Assembly: GCA_017615835.1 (NCBI GenBank) | Contig: JAFZZI010000006.1 | Coordinates: 22,042 to 86,041 of the forward strand | DNA length: 64,000 nt | Direction of reading: 5' to 3' | Source: Bacteroidaceae bacterium | GTDB lineage: Bacteria > Bacteroidota > Bacteroidia > Bacteroidales > Bacteroidaceae | In this document: one piece after another, positions 48,403 to 56,558 of the stretch | Position numbering within the stretch: position 1 is the first letter of the stretch | How the letters are laid out: the number at the start of each line of letters is the position of its first letter | Made by a program: the position numbers and the translations under genes | Notes under the pieces: model-generated | The model's database searches: none | Seen by the model: the letters and a program-made list of their open reading frames with translations, nothing else | What the model was told of the DNA's origin: nothing

Positions 48403-48410
48403 TATATTTG
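48403..48410 (+). promoter_or_regulatory. -7 element for the DUF4837 gene
   Basis: TATATTTG matches TAnnTTTG, 20 bases before ATG 48431. No clear -33 TTG was found; the element lies just after the rlmN stop. Confidence 0.45.
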
Positions 48411-48430
48411 CATTACAGAAAGGGTCTATT

Positions 48431-49471
48431 ATGAAAAAGAGTTCATTATTGTTGTCTGCCGCCGTTCTGATACTTGCTTCGTGCGTTAATGGAAAGGGTT
48501 CCGGATACAAGCCGGGTTCGAGCGGAGTTCCATATGAGGTTTTGCTTGTATCAGCACCTGCAAACTTTCAGAACGGTGCCATAGATGCAGTAACCGAAGT
48601 TTTGGAGGATTATGTGCCGGGGCTGCCGCAGGCCGAGAGCGCGTTCAAGGTGTCGAAGGTTACCGAGAACAAGTTTTCAAGCGTGCTGCACTACTGCCGC
48701 AACATAATCATGGTGAATGTTGATGCTACGCTAAGTGCACCCAAGTTGAAATATTCGCGCGATGTCTATGCCGCACCGCAGGTGATTCTGACTGTCCAGG
48801 CTCCCGATGCCAAGTCGCTGATCGACTATGTAGGCCAGAATGGGGAGACCATTGTAGGCTTTCTGACCAGAATCGAGATGAACCGTGCGGCCGAAACTCT
48901 CAGGAAGAAGCACAGCCTCGTTATCGAGGAGAAGGTGAAAAATCAGTTCGGCTGTGACATATGGGTTCCGCAGGAGTTGGTAAAGACCAAGACCGGAAAG
49001 GATTTCTTCTGGGCATCGACCGATTTGGGCCAACGTGACATGAATTTCGTGATATACTCATATCCATACCGCGATCCGAATACATTTACCGAGGAGTATT
49101 TCCTGAACAAGCGCGATTCCGTCATGAAGGTAAACATCCCGGGACCGAGGGAGGGTCAGTATATGGCAACAGCACGTCCTTATGTACTGTTTTCCGAAGA
49201 GACTGTCCGTGGCAAGTACGCGCAGGTTGTCCGTGGTCTTTGGGAAATGGAGAATTATGACATGGGAGGCCCGTTCGTCTCGGTTGGGCGTGTTGATGAG
49301 AAAAACCAGCGCGTGGTTGTTGCCGAGGGTTTCGTCTATGCTCCCGGTGACCAGAAGAAGGATCTCATGAGGCGTATGGAAGCTGCCCTTTACACCCTGA
49401 TGCTTCCTGACGATATAGATGAAAGGCGTTTCTCCTATAATATCGAAGAGGTTACGATAGGGGTTGACTGA
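48431..49471 (+). CDS. DUF4837 family lipoprotein
   Basis: 346 residues with a lipoprotein signal (AAVLILASC, Cys18). The body matches the Bacteroidetes DUF4837 family: VSAPANFQNGAIDAVTEVLEDYVPGLPQAESAFKVS at the start and WASTDLGQRDMNFVIYSYPYRDPNTFTEEYFLNKRDSVMKVNIPGP in the middle, with many aromatic and charged beta-strand segments. The function of the family is unknown; it is probably anchored in the periplasm. It lies between rlmN and pdxA, a recurring order in Bacteroidales as far as I recall. pdxA follows 23 nt after its stop. Confidence 0.85.
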   Translation: MKKSSLLLSAAVLILASCVNGKGSGYKPGSSGVPYEVLLVSAPANFQNGAIDAVTEVLEDYVPGLPQAESAFKVSKVTENKFSSVLHYCRNIIMVNVDATLSAPKLKYSRDVYAAPQVILTVQAPDAKSLIDYVGQNGETIVGFLTRIEMNRAAETLRKKHSLVIEEKVKNQFGCDIWVPQELVKTKTGKDFFWASTDLGQRDMNFVIYSYPYRDPNTFTEEYFLNKRDSVMKVNIPGPREGQYMATARPYVLFSEETVRGKYAQVVRGLWEMENYDMGGPFVSVGRVDEKNQRVVVAEGFVYAPGDQKKDLMRRMEAALYTLMLPDDIDERRFSYNIEEVTIGVD

Positions 49472-49494
49472 AACTGAATCATTGACAAATCATT

Positions 49495-50583
49495 ATGGAA
49501 AAAATTAAAATAGGCATTTCGGCCGGCGATACGAATGGAGTGGGTTATGAAGTCATTCTGAAGACTTTTGAGGATGCCGGAATGTTCGAGTTCTGTACTC
49601 CTGTAGTCTATGGTTCTCCCAAGGTGGCGGCTTATCACCGCAAGGCTGTGGATTCTCAGACAAACTTCAGCATTGTCGAAAGCGCAGCCGATGCCCAGCC
49701 AGACCGTCTCAACCTGGTCAACTGCAATGACGATGAAATCAAGGTCGAGTTTGGCGAAGTAAGTGCCGAGGCCGGGAAGGCAGCCTTTCAGTCTCTTTCG
49801 AGGCTTGTAAGGGAGTATCGCGAAGGGTTGGTTGACGCCATTGTCACCGCTCCGGTCTGCAAGAGTTCGATCCAGTCCGAAAATTTCCAGTTCCATGGCC
49901 ATACCGAATACCTCGAGCACGAGTTGGGAGAAGGACGCAAGGCCCTGATGATTTTGATGAATAACACTCTCAGGGTCGCTCTTGTCACAGTTCATGAGCC
50001 TATTTCAAAAGTGGCATCGCTCATCAGTAAGGAACTGGTCTGCGAAAGGATTGAGACTCTGGACGAATCGCTGAAAAAAGACTTTTGCATAGAAATACCG
50101 AGAATTGCAGTTCTTGCCCTGAATCCTCATGCCGGGGATAACGGCCTGTTGGGTAGTGAGGAGCAGGATATTATAATACCGGCTATCCAGGAGATGTCAC
50201 AGAAGGGCGTGAAGTGTTTCGGCCCGTTCTCTGCAGACGGGTTCTTCGGTTCGGGCGATTACTCCAGGTTTGATGCAGTGCTGGCAATGTACCACGACCA
50301 GGGTCTGATACCGCTGAAGGCTATGGCTATGGATGAAGGCGTCAACTTTACGGCAGGTCTTCCTGTTGTAAGGACATCTCCCGACCACGGTACTGCATTC
50401 GATATTGCAGGCAAGGGAATCGCTTCGGAGGAGTCTTTCCGCATGGCCGTATATGCTGCAATTGACATAGTGCGATCTCGCAAAAACGAGGAACTCATAC
50501 ACAGCAATCCTTTGCGTAAGCTCTATTTCGACCGTCGGGACGACAGCGACAAGCTGAAACTGGACACTAACGATGAGACTTGA
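49495..50583 (+). CDS. pdxA: 4-hydroxythreonine-4-phosphate dehydrogenase PdxA
   Basis: 362 residues. Family motifs: GISAGDTNGVGYEVILK at the N-terminus, FHGHTEYLEHEL (metal-binding histidine), ALNPHAGDNGLLGSEE and MYHDQGLIPLKAMAM, with TSPDHGTAFDIAGKG as the C-terminal cofactor region. It oxidises 4-phosphohydroxy-L-threonine with NAD in the DXP-dependent pathway to pyridoxal phosphate. It is about 30 residues longer than E. coli PdxA, because of a C-terminal tail. The next gene starts 16 nt downstream. This PLP route serves enzymes such as the two PLP enzymes at 12.2-14.7 kb. Confidence 0.95.
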   Translation: MEKIKIGISAGDTNGVGYEVILKTFEDAGMFEFCTPVVYGSPKVAAYHRKAVDSQTNFSIVESAADAQPDRLNLVNCNDDEIKVEFGEVSAEAGKAAFQSLSRLVREYREGLVDAIVTAPVCKSSIQSENFQFHGHTEYLEHELGEGRKALMILMNNTLRVALVTVHEPISKVASLISKELVCERIETLDESLKKDFCIEIPRIAVLALNPHAGDNGLLGSEEQDIIIPAIQEMSQKGVKCFGPFSADGFFGSGDYSRFDAVLAMYHDQGLIPLKAMAMDEGVNFTAGLPVVRTSPDHGTAFDIAGKGIASEESFRMAVYAAIDIVRSRKNEELIHSNPLRKLYFDRRDDSDKLKLDTNDET

Positions 50584-50599
50584 AACACAAGTCTGAAAG

Positions 50600-51313
50600 A
50601 TGAATTTCGCGATAATCGCAGCAGGAGAGGGCAGCCGTATTGCCGGTGAAGGCTCCGAGTTTCCGAAACCATTGGTACGTATCGGCGGAAAGCCGATGAT
50701 CGGACGCCTGCTTGAGATTATGCAAGGATGCGGTGCTGGACGGATAACCGTTGCCGTGAATCCTGCAAACGTGCTTACAGTTCAGTATTTGGGATCGTTG
50801 CGAGAAGAGTTCGGCTTAGAGATTGTCGAGATGTCCACACCCAGTTCCATGCACACTCTATACGAATTGTCAGGACTGTTCAAAGGAGGTCCTTTCTGTG
50901 TCACGACAGTCGATACGGTATTCAGGCGTGAGGATTTCAGAAGATACATCGAGGCATTCAGCGACAGTGATGCAGATGCCATGATGGGCGTTACCGGGTA
51001 TGTGGACGATGAGAAGCCTCTTTATGTCGGAGTTGGCAATGACATGGTGATCAACGGTTTTTTTGACACGCCATGCGACTGCAGGTTCGTATCGGGCGGC
51101 ATATATGGCCTGACTGAACGGTGCCTTGACTCTCTGGAACGCTGTATAGCTTCGGGACAGTCAAGGATGCGTTCCTTCCAGAGACAGCTGATAGCAGACG
51201 GGTTGAAAGTGAAGGCTTTTGACTTCGGAAAGGTTGTCGATGTGGATCATCTGTCCGATGTGGATGCAGCGAACAGTTTAGTAGCGGAAGATATTCCGGA
51301 AAAAAATAACTGA
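50600..51313 (+). CDS. Nucleotidyltransferase family protein
   Basis: 237-residue sugar- or alcohol-phosphate nucleotidyltransferase. The N-terminal AIIAAGEGSRIAGEGSEFPKPLVRIGGKPMI is the G-x-G-S/T-R ... P-K-P motif; TTVDTVF contains the metal-binding aspartate; GGIYGL is typical. It would transfer a nucleotide (CTP or UTP) onto a phosphorylated alcohol. It is the first of a chain of genes with an ATP-grasp protein (6-nt gap), a CDP-alcohol phosphatidyltransferase, a membrane protein and a HAD protein, so a CDP-headgroup or CDP-alcohol product is a reasonable inference. No sequence feature identifies the substrate. Confidence 0.82.
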   Translation: MNFAIIAAGEGSRIAGEGSEFPKPLVRIGGKPMIGRLLEIMQGCGAGRITVAVNPANVLTVQYLGSLREEFGLEIVEMSTPSSMHTLYELSGLFKGGPFCVTTVDTVFRREDFRRYIEAFSDSDADAMMGVTGYVDDEKPLYVGVGNDMVINGFFDTPCDCRFVSGGIYGLTERCLDSLERCIASGQSRMRSFQRQLIADGLKVKAFDFGKVVDVDHLSDVDAANSLVAEDIPEKNN

Positions 51314-51319
51314 CATTGC

Positions 51320-52198
51320 ATGTTTATTCTGGGAGTAAGAAGAGAGAACATTTTCTCACCCAACAGGGTAGAAGGCGACAGGGCGATATTCGAGACTGTA
51401 GGCCGTTGTGTGACCGGTTCGGAAGACATGCTCTTCAAGATTGATGAGAGCGAGTTTGCACTTGATGGCGTCAGGGATGAGACAATGATTGATGCAGTGT
51501 TCCATATGTGCCGCTCCGACAAGGCGCTTGAACGTCTTGAGAAATTGGAGAAGAGGGGAGTAACAGTCATCAATACTACCCGGAGTGTGCTTAACTGTCG
51601 CAGAAGTACCCAGGTTCGTTTGCTGAAAGGCCTTGATGTCTCTTTTGCCGGCAGTGTAGTTGTAAATACCGACAACCGGAGTGAGATTAACTGGAACAAA
51701 TATCCATGCTGGGTAAAGCGTGGTGATTCGCATTCTTTGGAAAAGGATGATGTCTGTTTCGCCGTGGACAAGTCATCATGCATGGCCGCATTGGGCGACA
51801 TGTCCGGCAGAGGCATAACAGAAGCTGTGCTTCAGGAACACGTGGAAGGACACATACTGAAATTCTACGGAGTAGGCGGAGACAGGATGTTCTATCACGC
51901 ATTCTACGACATGAACGTACGCGGCAAGTTCGATGACGGTATTCACAATCTTACCGGTCCTGTCCGGGTTGATGCTGACCGGCTTCGGAAAGACTGCTCG
52001 GCTGTCGCTTCGCTGCTGGATCTTGACGTTTACGGCGGCGATGCAGTCGTGACATCAGACGGAAGGGCAGTTATCATAGATTTCAACGACTGGCCGTCAT
52101 TCGGTGCCTGTCGTGAGCAGGCTGCAAGGGCCATTGCGGCTCTGATAAGGGAAAAGTGTGGACAGAATGAACAGGGAGGAGAGAAGAAGGGCTCTTGA
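51320..52198 (+). CDS. ATP-grasp-like protein
   Basis: 292 residues. The C-terminal half shows ATP-grasp features: VLQEHVEGHILKFYGVG (ATP-binding strand), GPVRVDADRLR, and VIIDFNDWPSFGACR, the metal-binding D-x-N-x-x-P-S/R-like motif. The N-terminal part (ILGVRRENIFSPNRVEGDRAIFETVGR) resembles the pre-ATP-grasp fold. ATP-grasp enzymes join a carboxylate and an amine (or thiol) through an acyl phosphate, so a headgroup amidation is possible in this lipid-like operon. It begins 6 nt after the nucleotidyltransferase gene and overlaps the CDP-alcohol transferase gene by 32 nt. The exact family is not recognised. Confidence 0.72.
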   Translation: MFILGVRRENIFSPNRVEGDRAIFETVGRCVTGSEDMLFKIDESEFALDGVRDETMIDAVFHMCRSDKALERLEKLEKRGVTVINTTRSVLNCRRSTQVRLLKGLDVSFAGSVVVNTDNRSEINWNKYPCWVKRGDSHSLEKDDVCFAVDKSSCMAALGDMSGRGITEAVLQEHVEGHILKFYGVGGDRMFYHAFYDMNVRGKFDDGIHNLTGPVRVDADRLRKDCSAVASLLDLDVYGGDAVVTSDGRAVIIDFNDWPSFGACREQAARAIAALIREKCGQNEQGGEKKGS

Positions 52199-53114
52199 GG
52201 CTACCTACAAGTCGAAGGATACAGAGGAGTGGATTGACATAGTCTTTACACGCCCCTTGGGATACATGTGGGCTCTGTTCTTTCAGAAACTTAACGTACA
52301 TCCCAACACAGTGACTCTCCTGTCGCTTATCATAGGAGCTTTTTCGGGTTATTGTTTTTATCATGAATCTCTGGGCTGGACTCTGTCAGGGATACTGATG
52401 CTTGTCTGGGCAAATCTTTATGACAGTGCTGACGGGCAACTCGCCCGCATGACAGGCAAGAAGTCCATGTGGGGCCGTCTGCTTGACGGCCTGGCAGGAG
52501 ATGTATGGTTTTTCAGCATATATGTCTTCATATCTCTGCGCCTTACCCACCAGCAGATGCCATTCGGACTTGGGCAAGAGTGGGGGATATGGATATGGAT
52601 TCTGGCAATAGTGTCAGGCGTGTTCTTTCACAAGGAACAGGCAGGTCTGGCTGACTATTACCGCAACATCTACCTGTTGTATCTGCTTGACAGTTCCGAA
52701 CTGGGTGAGAGTGGAAAAACGGCAGCCGAGAAGCGGGCAACCCCATGGCGTGAATGGTACTGCAAAATAGGGCTCTTTTTCTATGAACGCTATACTGTGC
52801 GTCAGGAACGTAGCACACCCTGTTTCCAGAGAATGCGTGCCGTCTTGCGTGAGAAGTATGGCGACGAAGTACCCGTACCGCTTCGTCGCGAACTGTGCCG
52901 CAGGATGTTCCCGCTGTTGAAATGGACCAACGTACTCTCGTTCAACATCCGCGCAATTGTATTGTTCACAACCCTTTTGTGCGGTGAACCGTGGCTCTAT
53001 TTCATTTTCGAGCTGACTGTACTCAACGTGATATACTTTTACATGCGGGGACACCATGAGCGTATCTGCCGTGAAATAGCCGATTCGGTTCAAGATGAGC
53101 AGCAGATGGCGTAA
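52167..53114 (+). CDS. CDP-alcohol phosphatidyltransferase family protein
   Basis: 315-residue integral membrane protein with about six helices. The CDP-alcohol motif D-x2-D-G-x2-A-R-x8-G-x3-D is seen at residues 86-107 (Asp86, Asp89, Gly90, Ala93, Arg94, Gly103, Asp107). The last aspartate of the motif, expected at residue 111, is Gly111, with Asp112 next to it. The family joins a CDP-activated alcohol to a second alcohol, for example in phosphatidylinositol or phosphatidylserine synthesis. A central insertion (GESGKTAAEKRATPWREWYCKIG) and a long C-terminus are unusual. The start at ATG 52167 is chosen over GTG 52158. It overlaps both neighbours. Confidence 0.85.
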   Translation: MNREERRRALEATYKSKDTEEWIDIVFTRPLGYMWALFFQKLNVHPNTVTLLSLIIGAFSGYCFYHESLGWTLSGILMLVWANLYDSADGQLARMTGKKSMWGRLLDGLAGDVWFFSIYVFISLRLTHQQMPFGLGQEWGIWIWILAIVSGVFFHKEQAGLADYYRNIYLLYLLDSSELGESGKTAAEKRATPWREWYCKIGLFFYERYTVRQERSTPCFQRMRAVLREKYGDEVPVPLRRELCRRMFPLLKWTNVLSFNIRAIVLFTTLLCGEPWLYFIFELTVLNVIYFYMRGHHERICREIADSVQDEQQMA

Positions 53115-54129
53115 CATATTCTTTCTGTTCGGTCTGGCTGCCATCGCCGTTATGGTTGCCACCTTGAGTTCCGGTTGGAACGATATCGTCCGGCTGGCCG
53201 GAAGTGCGGGCGTGTGGCTTCCCGTGATTGTGCTGCTTTGGATACCGATTTACCTGATGAACGCTGTTTCCTGGTACCTCCTCATACGGAATGGCCAGCC
53301 CGTAGCAGTGCCTTTCGTGCAGGTGCTTAAAATGACTGTGACAGGTTTTGCCTTGAACTATACTACACCATTCGGCCTTATGGGCGGCGAACCTTACCGC
53401 ATTATGGAACTGTCCGGTTATGTTGGTTCCGGCAAGGCTGTTTCGTCGGTTATTCTCTATGTCATGACGCACATCTGCTCACATTTCTGTTTCTGGCTGA
53501 CCGCAATAGGCCTGTATGTCACCTTTCACTGTCTTGGGGTAGAGCGTTACGCCATTGACGGCTGGCTGGGTGTCGTGCTGGGAATCATGACATTGTTGTT
53601 CCTGACAGTCTGTTGGCTATTCTCGCTGGGCTTTCGATACGGTTTCGTTATAAGGGTTTTCGGCATTCTGCGTCGGATACCGCTGGTGCGGGGCTGGGCT
53701 GAGCGTTTCCTGAACCGTCACTTAGATCAGTTACAGTTGATTGACAGCCAGATAAGCCTGCGCGAGTCTGGGCATCATGCTCCGCTCCTCAGTGCACTTG
53801 TCATAGAATACCTGGCACGGGTGCTGGGATGTGTTGAGTATTGGATACTTCTGAGACTGATACAGCCTGAAGTGACATTTCTTGACAGCTTCATCATTAT
53901 GGCATTCTCGTCATTCTTCAGCAACCTGATTTTTTTCCTTCCCATGCAGCTCGGTTCACGAGAGGGTGGAGTAGCCATGGCCGTTGCCGGACTTTCGATG
54001 CCTGCAGCCAGCGGGCTTACGACTGCTCTTGCAACCCGACTTCGTGAACTGGTCTGGATCATCATCGGTGTAGGAATCATGAAAATTGGCAATAAACACA
54101 ACGGAAATGACAAAGGGGCTGCTGATTGA
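53095..54129 (+). CDS. Lysylphosphatidylglycerol-synthase-type membrane protein
   Basis: 344 residues with about eight hydrophobic helices. The segments NAVSWYLLIRNG, FALNYTTPFGLMGGEPYRIMELSG and FLPMQLGSREGGVAMAVAGLSMP match the membrane domain shared by MprF flippase modules and AglD-like proteins (UPF0104). It has no soluble synthase domain, so flipping or transport of a lipid is the likely role. It overlaps the CDP-alcohol transferase gene by 20 nt and the HAD gene by 23 nt, so all are translationally coupled. In this context it probably moves the operon's lipid product or intermediate across the inner membrane (inference). Confidence 0.82.
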   Translation: MSSRWRNIFFLFGLAAIAVMVATLSSGWNDIVRLAGSAGVWLPVIVLLWIPIYLMNAVSWYLLIRNGQPVAVPFVQVLKMTVTGFALNYTTPFGLMGGEPYRIMELSGYVGSGKAVSSVILYVMTHICSHFCFWLTAIGLYVTFHCLGVERYAIDGWLGVVLGIMTLLFLTVCWLFSLGFRYGFVIRVFGILRRIPLVRGWAERFLNRHLDQLQLIDSQISLRESGHHAPLLSALVIEYLARVLGCVEYWILLRLIQPEVTFLDSFIIMAFSSFFSNLIFFLPMQLGSREGGVAMAVAGLSMPAASGLTTALATRLRELVWIIIGVGIMKIGNKHNGNDKGAAD

Positions 54130-54826
54130 CTTTGGAGGTACTGTGGATACCAATGGAAGACATTGGTTCAGGGTTTTTCAGGATGCATACAGGGAATCTC
54201 GTCCGGATATCCCCGAAGAAACCCTCCGTTCGGCTTACGTATTCGCCGAACGGTACATGGGCAAAAACCCTGTCGTCGGGAATGGATTCAACTTCAGCCA
54301 GACGATACGGATCAAGTCTGAACTTCAGGCAGGTTTCCTTCGCGACAACGGTATTGATTTTTCTGAGACAGAAAGCAGTATAGTCCAGGAGTACTGTTGC
54401 TGTCTTGTTGCAGAAAATGTTCAGAAAGTGTCACGTCCGGTTCTGGAGCGCCTGTCCACGCGTTTACCGCTTGTACTGGTAACCAATTTCTATGGGAACA
54501 TGCATTCCGTCCTGGCCGGACTTGGATTGGAGAATCTTTTCTCGGAAGTAATTGAGTCGGCTGTTGTCGGCATACGCAAGCCCGATCCGCTGATTTTCAG
54601 TCTGGGTGTTTCCGCCCTGGGATTACCTGCGTCCGAGGTTGTAGCAGTAGGTGACTCTTATGACAAAGATATAATACCGGCATTCAATGCCGGTTGCCGT
54701 ACCGTGTGGCTGGCGGGTTGCGGCTGGCAGGATGGAACCGGTTCAACGCAGATTACCTCCGAATGTCATCCGGATGCCGTCATCAATGATCTCAGGGAAC
54801 TAGAGCCTGCAATAGATTCTCTCTGA
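54107..54826 (+). CDS. HAD-superfamily hydrolase with non-canonical motif I
   Basis: 239-residue HAD protein with a helical cap. Motif I is LIDFGGT: nucleophile Asp8 is present but the usual acid/base aspartate at +2 is Gly10. Motif II VTNFYG, the motif III lysine in GIRKPDP, and motif IV VAVGDSYDKDI are normal. The missing +2 Asp usually weakens phosphatase chemistry, so it may be a phosphonatase/dehalogenase-like or structural member, or an active variant. ATG 54107 starts three residues before the core strand; ATG 54086 is an alternative. It is last in the lipid-like operon; a lipid-phosphate phosphatase role would fit. Confidence 0.82.
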   Translation: MTKGLLIDFGGTVDTNGRHWFRVFQDAYRESRPDIPEETLRSAYVFAERYMGKNPVVGNGFNFSQTIRIKSELQAGFLRDNGIDFSETESSIVQEYCCCLVAENVQKVSRPVLERLSTRLPLVLVTNFYGNMHSVLAGLGLENLFSEVIESAVVGIRKPDPLIFSLGVSALGLPASEVVAVGDSYDKDIIPAFNAGCRTVWLAGCGWQDGTGSTQITSECHPDAVINDLRELEPAIDSL

Positions 54827-54860
54827 CAATCCGGTAAAAAACATTTCCGCGAAAAAAGAA

Positions 54861-54889
54861 ATGACCGTTTCCGGAATGGAAACGGCCAT
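54861..54889 (-). terminator. Terminator of secG
   Basis: Stem ATGACCGTTTCC (54861-54872) / GGAAACGGCCAT (54878-54889) with one mismatch and a 5-base loop. On the minus strand it is followed by TTTCTTTTTTCG. It separates secG from the convergent HAD operon. Confidence 0.75.
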
Positions 54890-54915
54890 TGTAATGTGGT
54901 GTCTGGGAATCCTTA

Positions 54916-55269
54916 TCAGTTGTTTTCCTGCGGCAGGGTGGGAATCTCATCGGCCGAAGGAACATCGTAAATCGGTGATTGAGTCGGATTCGTCATCATC
55001 TGCTCGGTTGCTTCGTTCAAGAGGACCGAACCTTCATCGCTAATTCTCGGTTTTGCTATAAAGGCGGTGGCAATGCTCAGAACAACAATGCAGCCCATGA
55101 GAGTCCATGTGGATTTCTCAAGAAAGTCTGTTGTCTTGCGTACACCCATAATCTGGTTTGAAGAGGAGAAACCGGCAGCGAGACCGCCTCCCTTTGAATT
55201 CTGAATCGTGACAAGAAAACTGAGCAACAGCGCGAGAATCACGATGATTACAATCAGAACTGAATACAT
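54916..55269 (-). CDS. secG: Preprotein translocase subunit SecG
   Basis: 117 residues with two membrane helices (about 2-24 and 54-75) joined by the conserved cytoplasmic loop QNSKGGGLAAGFSSSNQIMGVRKTTDFLEKSTW. The tail is longer than in E. coli, with a Pro/Asn/acidic C-terminus (PTQSPIYDVPSADEIPTLPQENN), as is common in Bacteroidetes. SecG assists SecYE and SecA in protein export. It ends an operon with a TPR protein, LptE and a sigma-54 activator, and the TPR gene ends 4 nt before it. Confidence 0.93.
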   Translation of the reverse strand: MYSVLIVIIVILALLLSFLVTIQNSKGGGLAAGFSSSNQIMGVRKTTDFLEKSTWTLMGCIVVLSIATAFIAKPRISDEGSVLLNEATEQMMTNPTQSPIYDVPSADEIPTLPQENN

Positions 55270-55273
55270 TTTG

Positions 55274-56047
55274 TTATCTTTTTTGTTTGTTTATTCCTGT
55301 TATCAACTCCAAAAACCGAATTTGGTCTGCAAAGTAACAGCTTTTATTTGGAAAATTCAAATATAGATAGCGAATAATTTCCAGCGCTTCCTCATATCGG
55401 TGCTGTTTAATGTATATGGCAGCCAAAGTTTCGGTAAACAGTTCGTTGTTCAGACTGCTGTCGGATATGTCTGAAATCTCATCATCCCCGATGGTATCAA
55501 CGTGAACTTCGGACTGTTTCTCAGTTGCTTCATCTTCAGGAACCTGAAGCGGCACAACTGTATCTTCAGCAGACTGGCTGCTGTCTTTCAGAAACGTGTC
55601 TATGAAGGAACCTATGGCATCATCGAGTTCTCCTCCAAATTCTTCCCGGCTGTCACCAAGACCTGCAGCAACAAGATAGTCGGTCTGAATTGGCGAGAAG
55701 AATGGCAGTTCGCCGACAGAGTCCGACTCGTCGGGAACACCCAGAAACTCATTCAGTATGTTCATGGTCCTGTCGTTGGCCAGATTTCCAGTCTGGCGTC
55801 TCTTCATGGCGTCGTCTATTATCTCAGACAGGCGATCTTCGCACGGCAGGAAAAAGCCGGCTCGCTTGAGTTCCTGTCCGTAGTTGTCGTCACCGACGGC
55901 CAGCATGTTCTCGAGCAAGAGAATGCGGGCGGCATGAAAACAGGGCTCGTCACTTACGGTCTCCCGCAGTCTGGCGAGTGTCTCTTTCGTCATCCTCTCA
56001 GGATGTAGGAAGAGCTCCCTGATTTCCTTTCCCGTCAGTCGCTCCAC
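55274..56047 (-). CDS. TPR-like hypothetical protein
   Basis: 257 residues. The N-terminal helical part is conserved-looking (GKEIRELFLHPERMTKETLARLRETVSDEPCFHAARILLLENMLAVGDDNY), followed by an acidic, low-complexity middle (VPLQVPEDEATEKQSEVHVDTIGDDEISDIS) and one clear C-terminal TPR unit (LAAIYIKQHRYEEALEIIRYLYLNFPNKS). Such proteins occur between lptE and secG in Bacteroidales. It overlaps lptE by 13 nt. The role is unknown; TPR repeats imply protein-protein contact, possibly with envelope assembly factors. Confidence 0.75.
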   Translation of the reverse strand: MERLTGKEIRELFLHPERMTKETLARLRETVSDEPCFHAARILLLENMLAVGDDNYGQELKRAGFFLPCEDRLSEIIDDAMKRRQTGNLANDRTMNILNEFLGVPDESDSVGELPFFSPIQTDYLVAAGLGDSREEFGGELDDAIGSFIDTFLKDSSQSAEDTVVPLQVPEDEATEKQSEVHVDTIGDDEISDISDSSLNNELFTETLAAIYIKQHRYEEALEIIRYLYLNFPNKSCYFADQIRFLELITGINKQKR

Positions 56048-56553
56048 TTTGCTACAGTCGCATTGAAAATCTGGTCGATAATTTCGTCAATCATCTGCTG
56101 TACAAGCTCTTCCTGGACTGAAGAAAGCTGTTGCGAAGAGTCATACTCCCTGGATGCCGAGAACTGTCGGTCGAAGTCATCCTTGTGCTCGGTATTGTTG
56201 GTGTAGCGTACCTTGACGGTCATCTTAAGTTGAATCATCGTCGAGAAGCCGTCGGATGATATGGACTTGTTTGTCTGGTCATATCCTGTGATTTCGCCTG
56301 CCAGGACGAGATCGCCGTTGTTCTTGACTTGTTTCAGTTTAGTCTGTCGCGAATAGATGTTGCTTAGCGACTCGTTGAACATGGGGGCCATGGGGGCCCA
56401 CTGATAGGCTGCCCTGTTGGTAAAGGTCTCAATTGTAATGGTTTTGACCTTGCTATAGTCTATGGAGGCTCCGTTGAACTTGTACGAAATAGCGCAGGAT
56501 GCCGCAACAGACATAATGGCTATGGCCGAGATTATATATCTGAACACTTTCAT
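56035..56553 (-). CDS. lptE: LptE-like LPS-assembly lipoprotein
   Basis: 172 residues with a lipoprotein signal (IMSVAASC, Cys20). The mature part has YKFNGASIDYSKVKTITIETFTNRAAYQWAPMAPMFNESLSNIYSRQTKLKQV, the fold and spacing of Bacteroidetes LptE, which plugs the LptD outer-membrane LPS translocon. It lies between a sigma-54-dependent activator (5-nt gap) and a TPR protein, overlapping the latter. This order is common in Bacteroidales, as I recall. lptD itself is not in the window. Confidence 0.88.
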   Translation of the reverse strand: MKVFRYIISAIAIMSVAASCAISYKFNGASIDYSKVKTITIETFTNRAAYQWAPMAPMFNESLSNIYSRQTKLKQVKNNGDLVLAGEITGYDQTNKSISSDGFSTMIQLKMTVKVRYTNNTEHKDDFDRQFSASREYDSSQQLSSVQEELVQQMIDEIIDQIFNATVAKWSD

Positions 56554-56558
56554 AGAGT

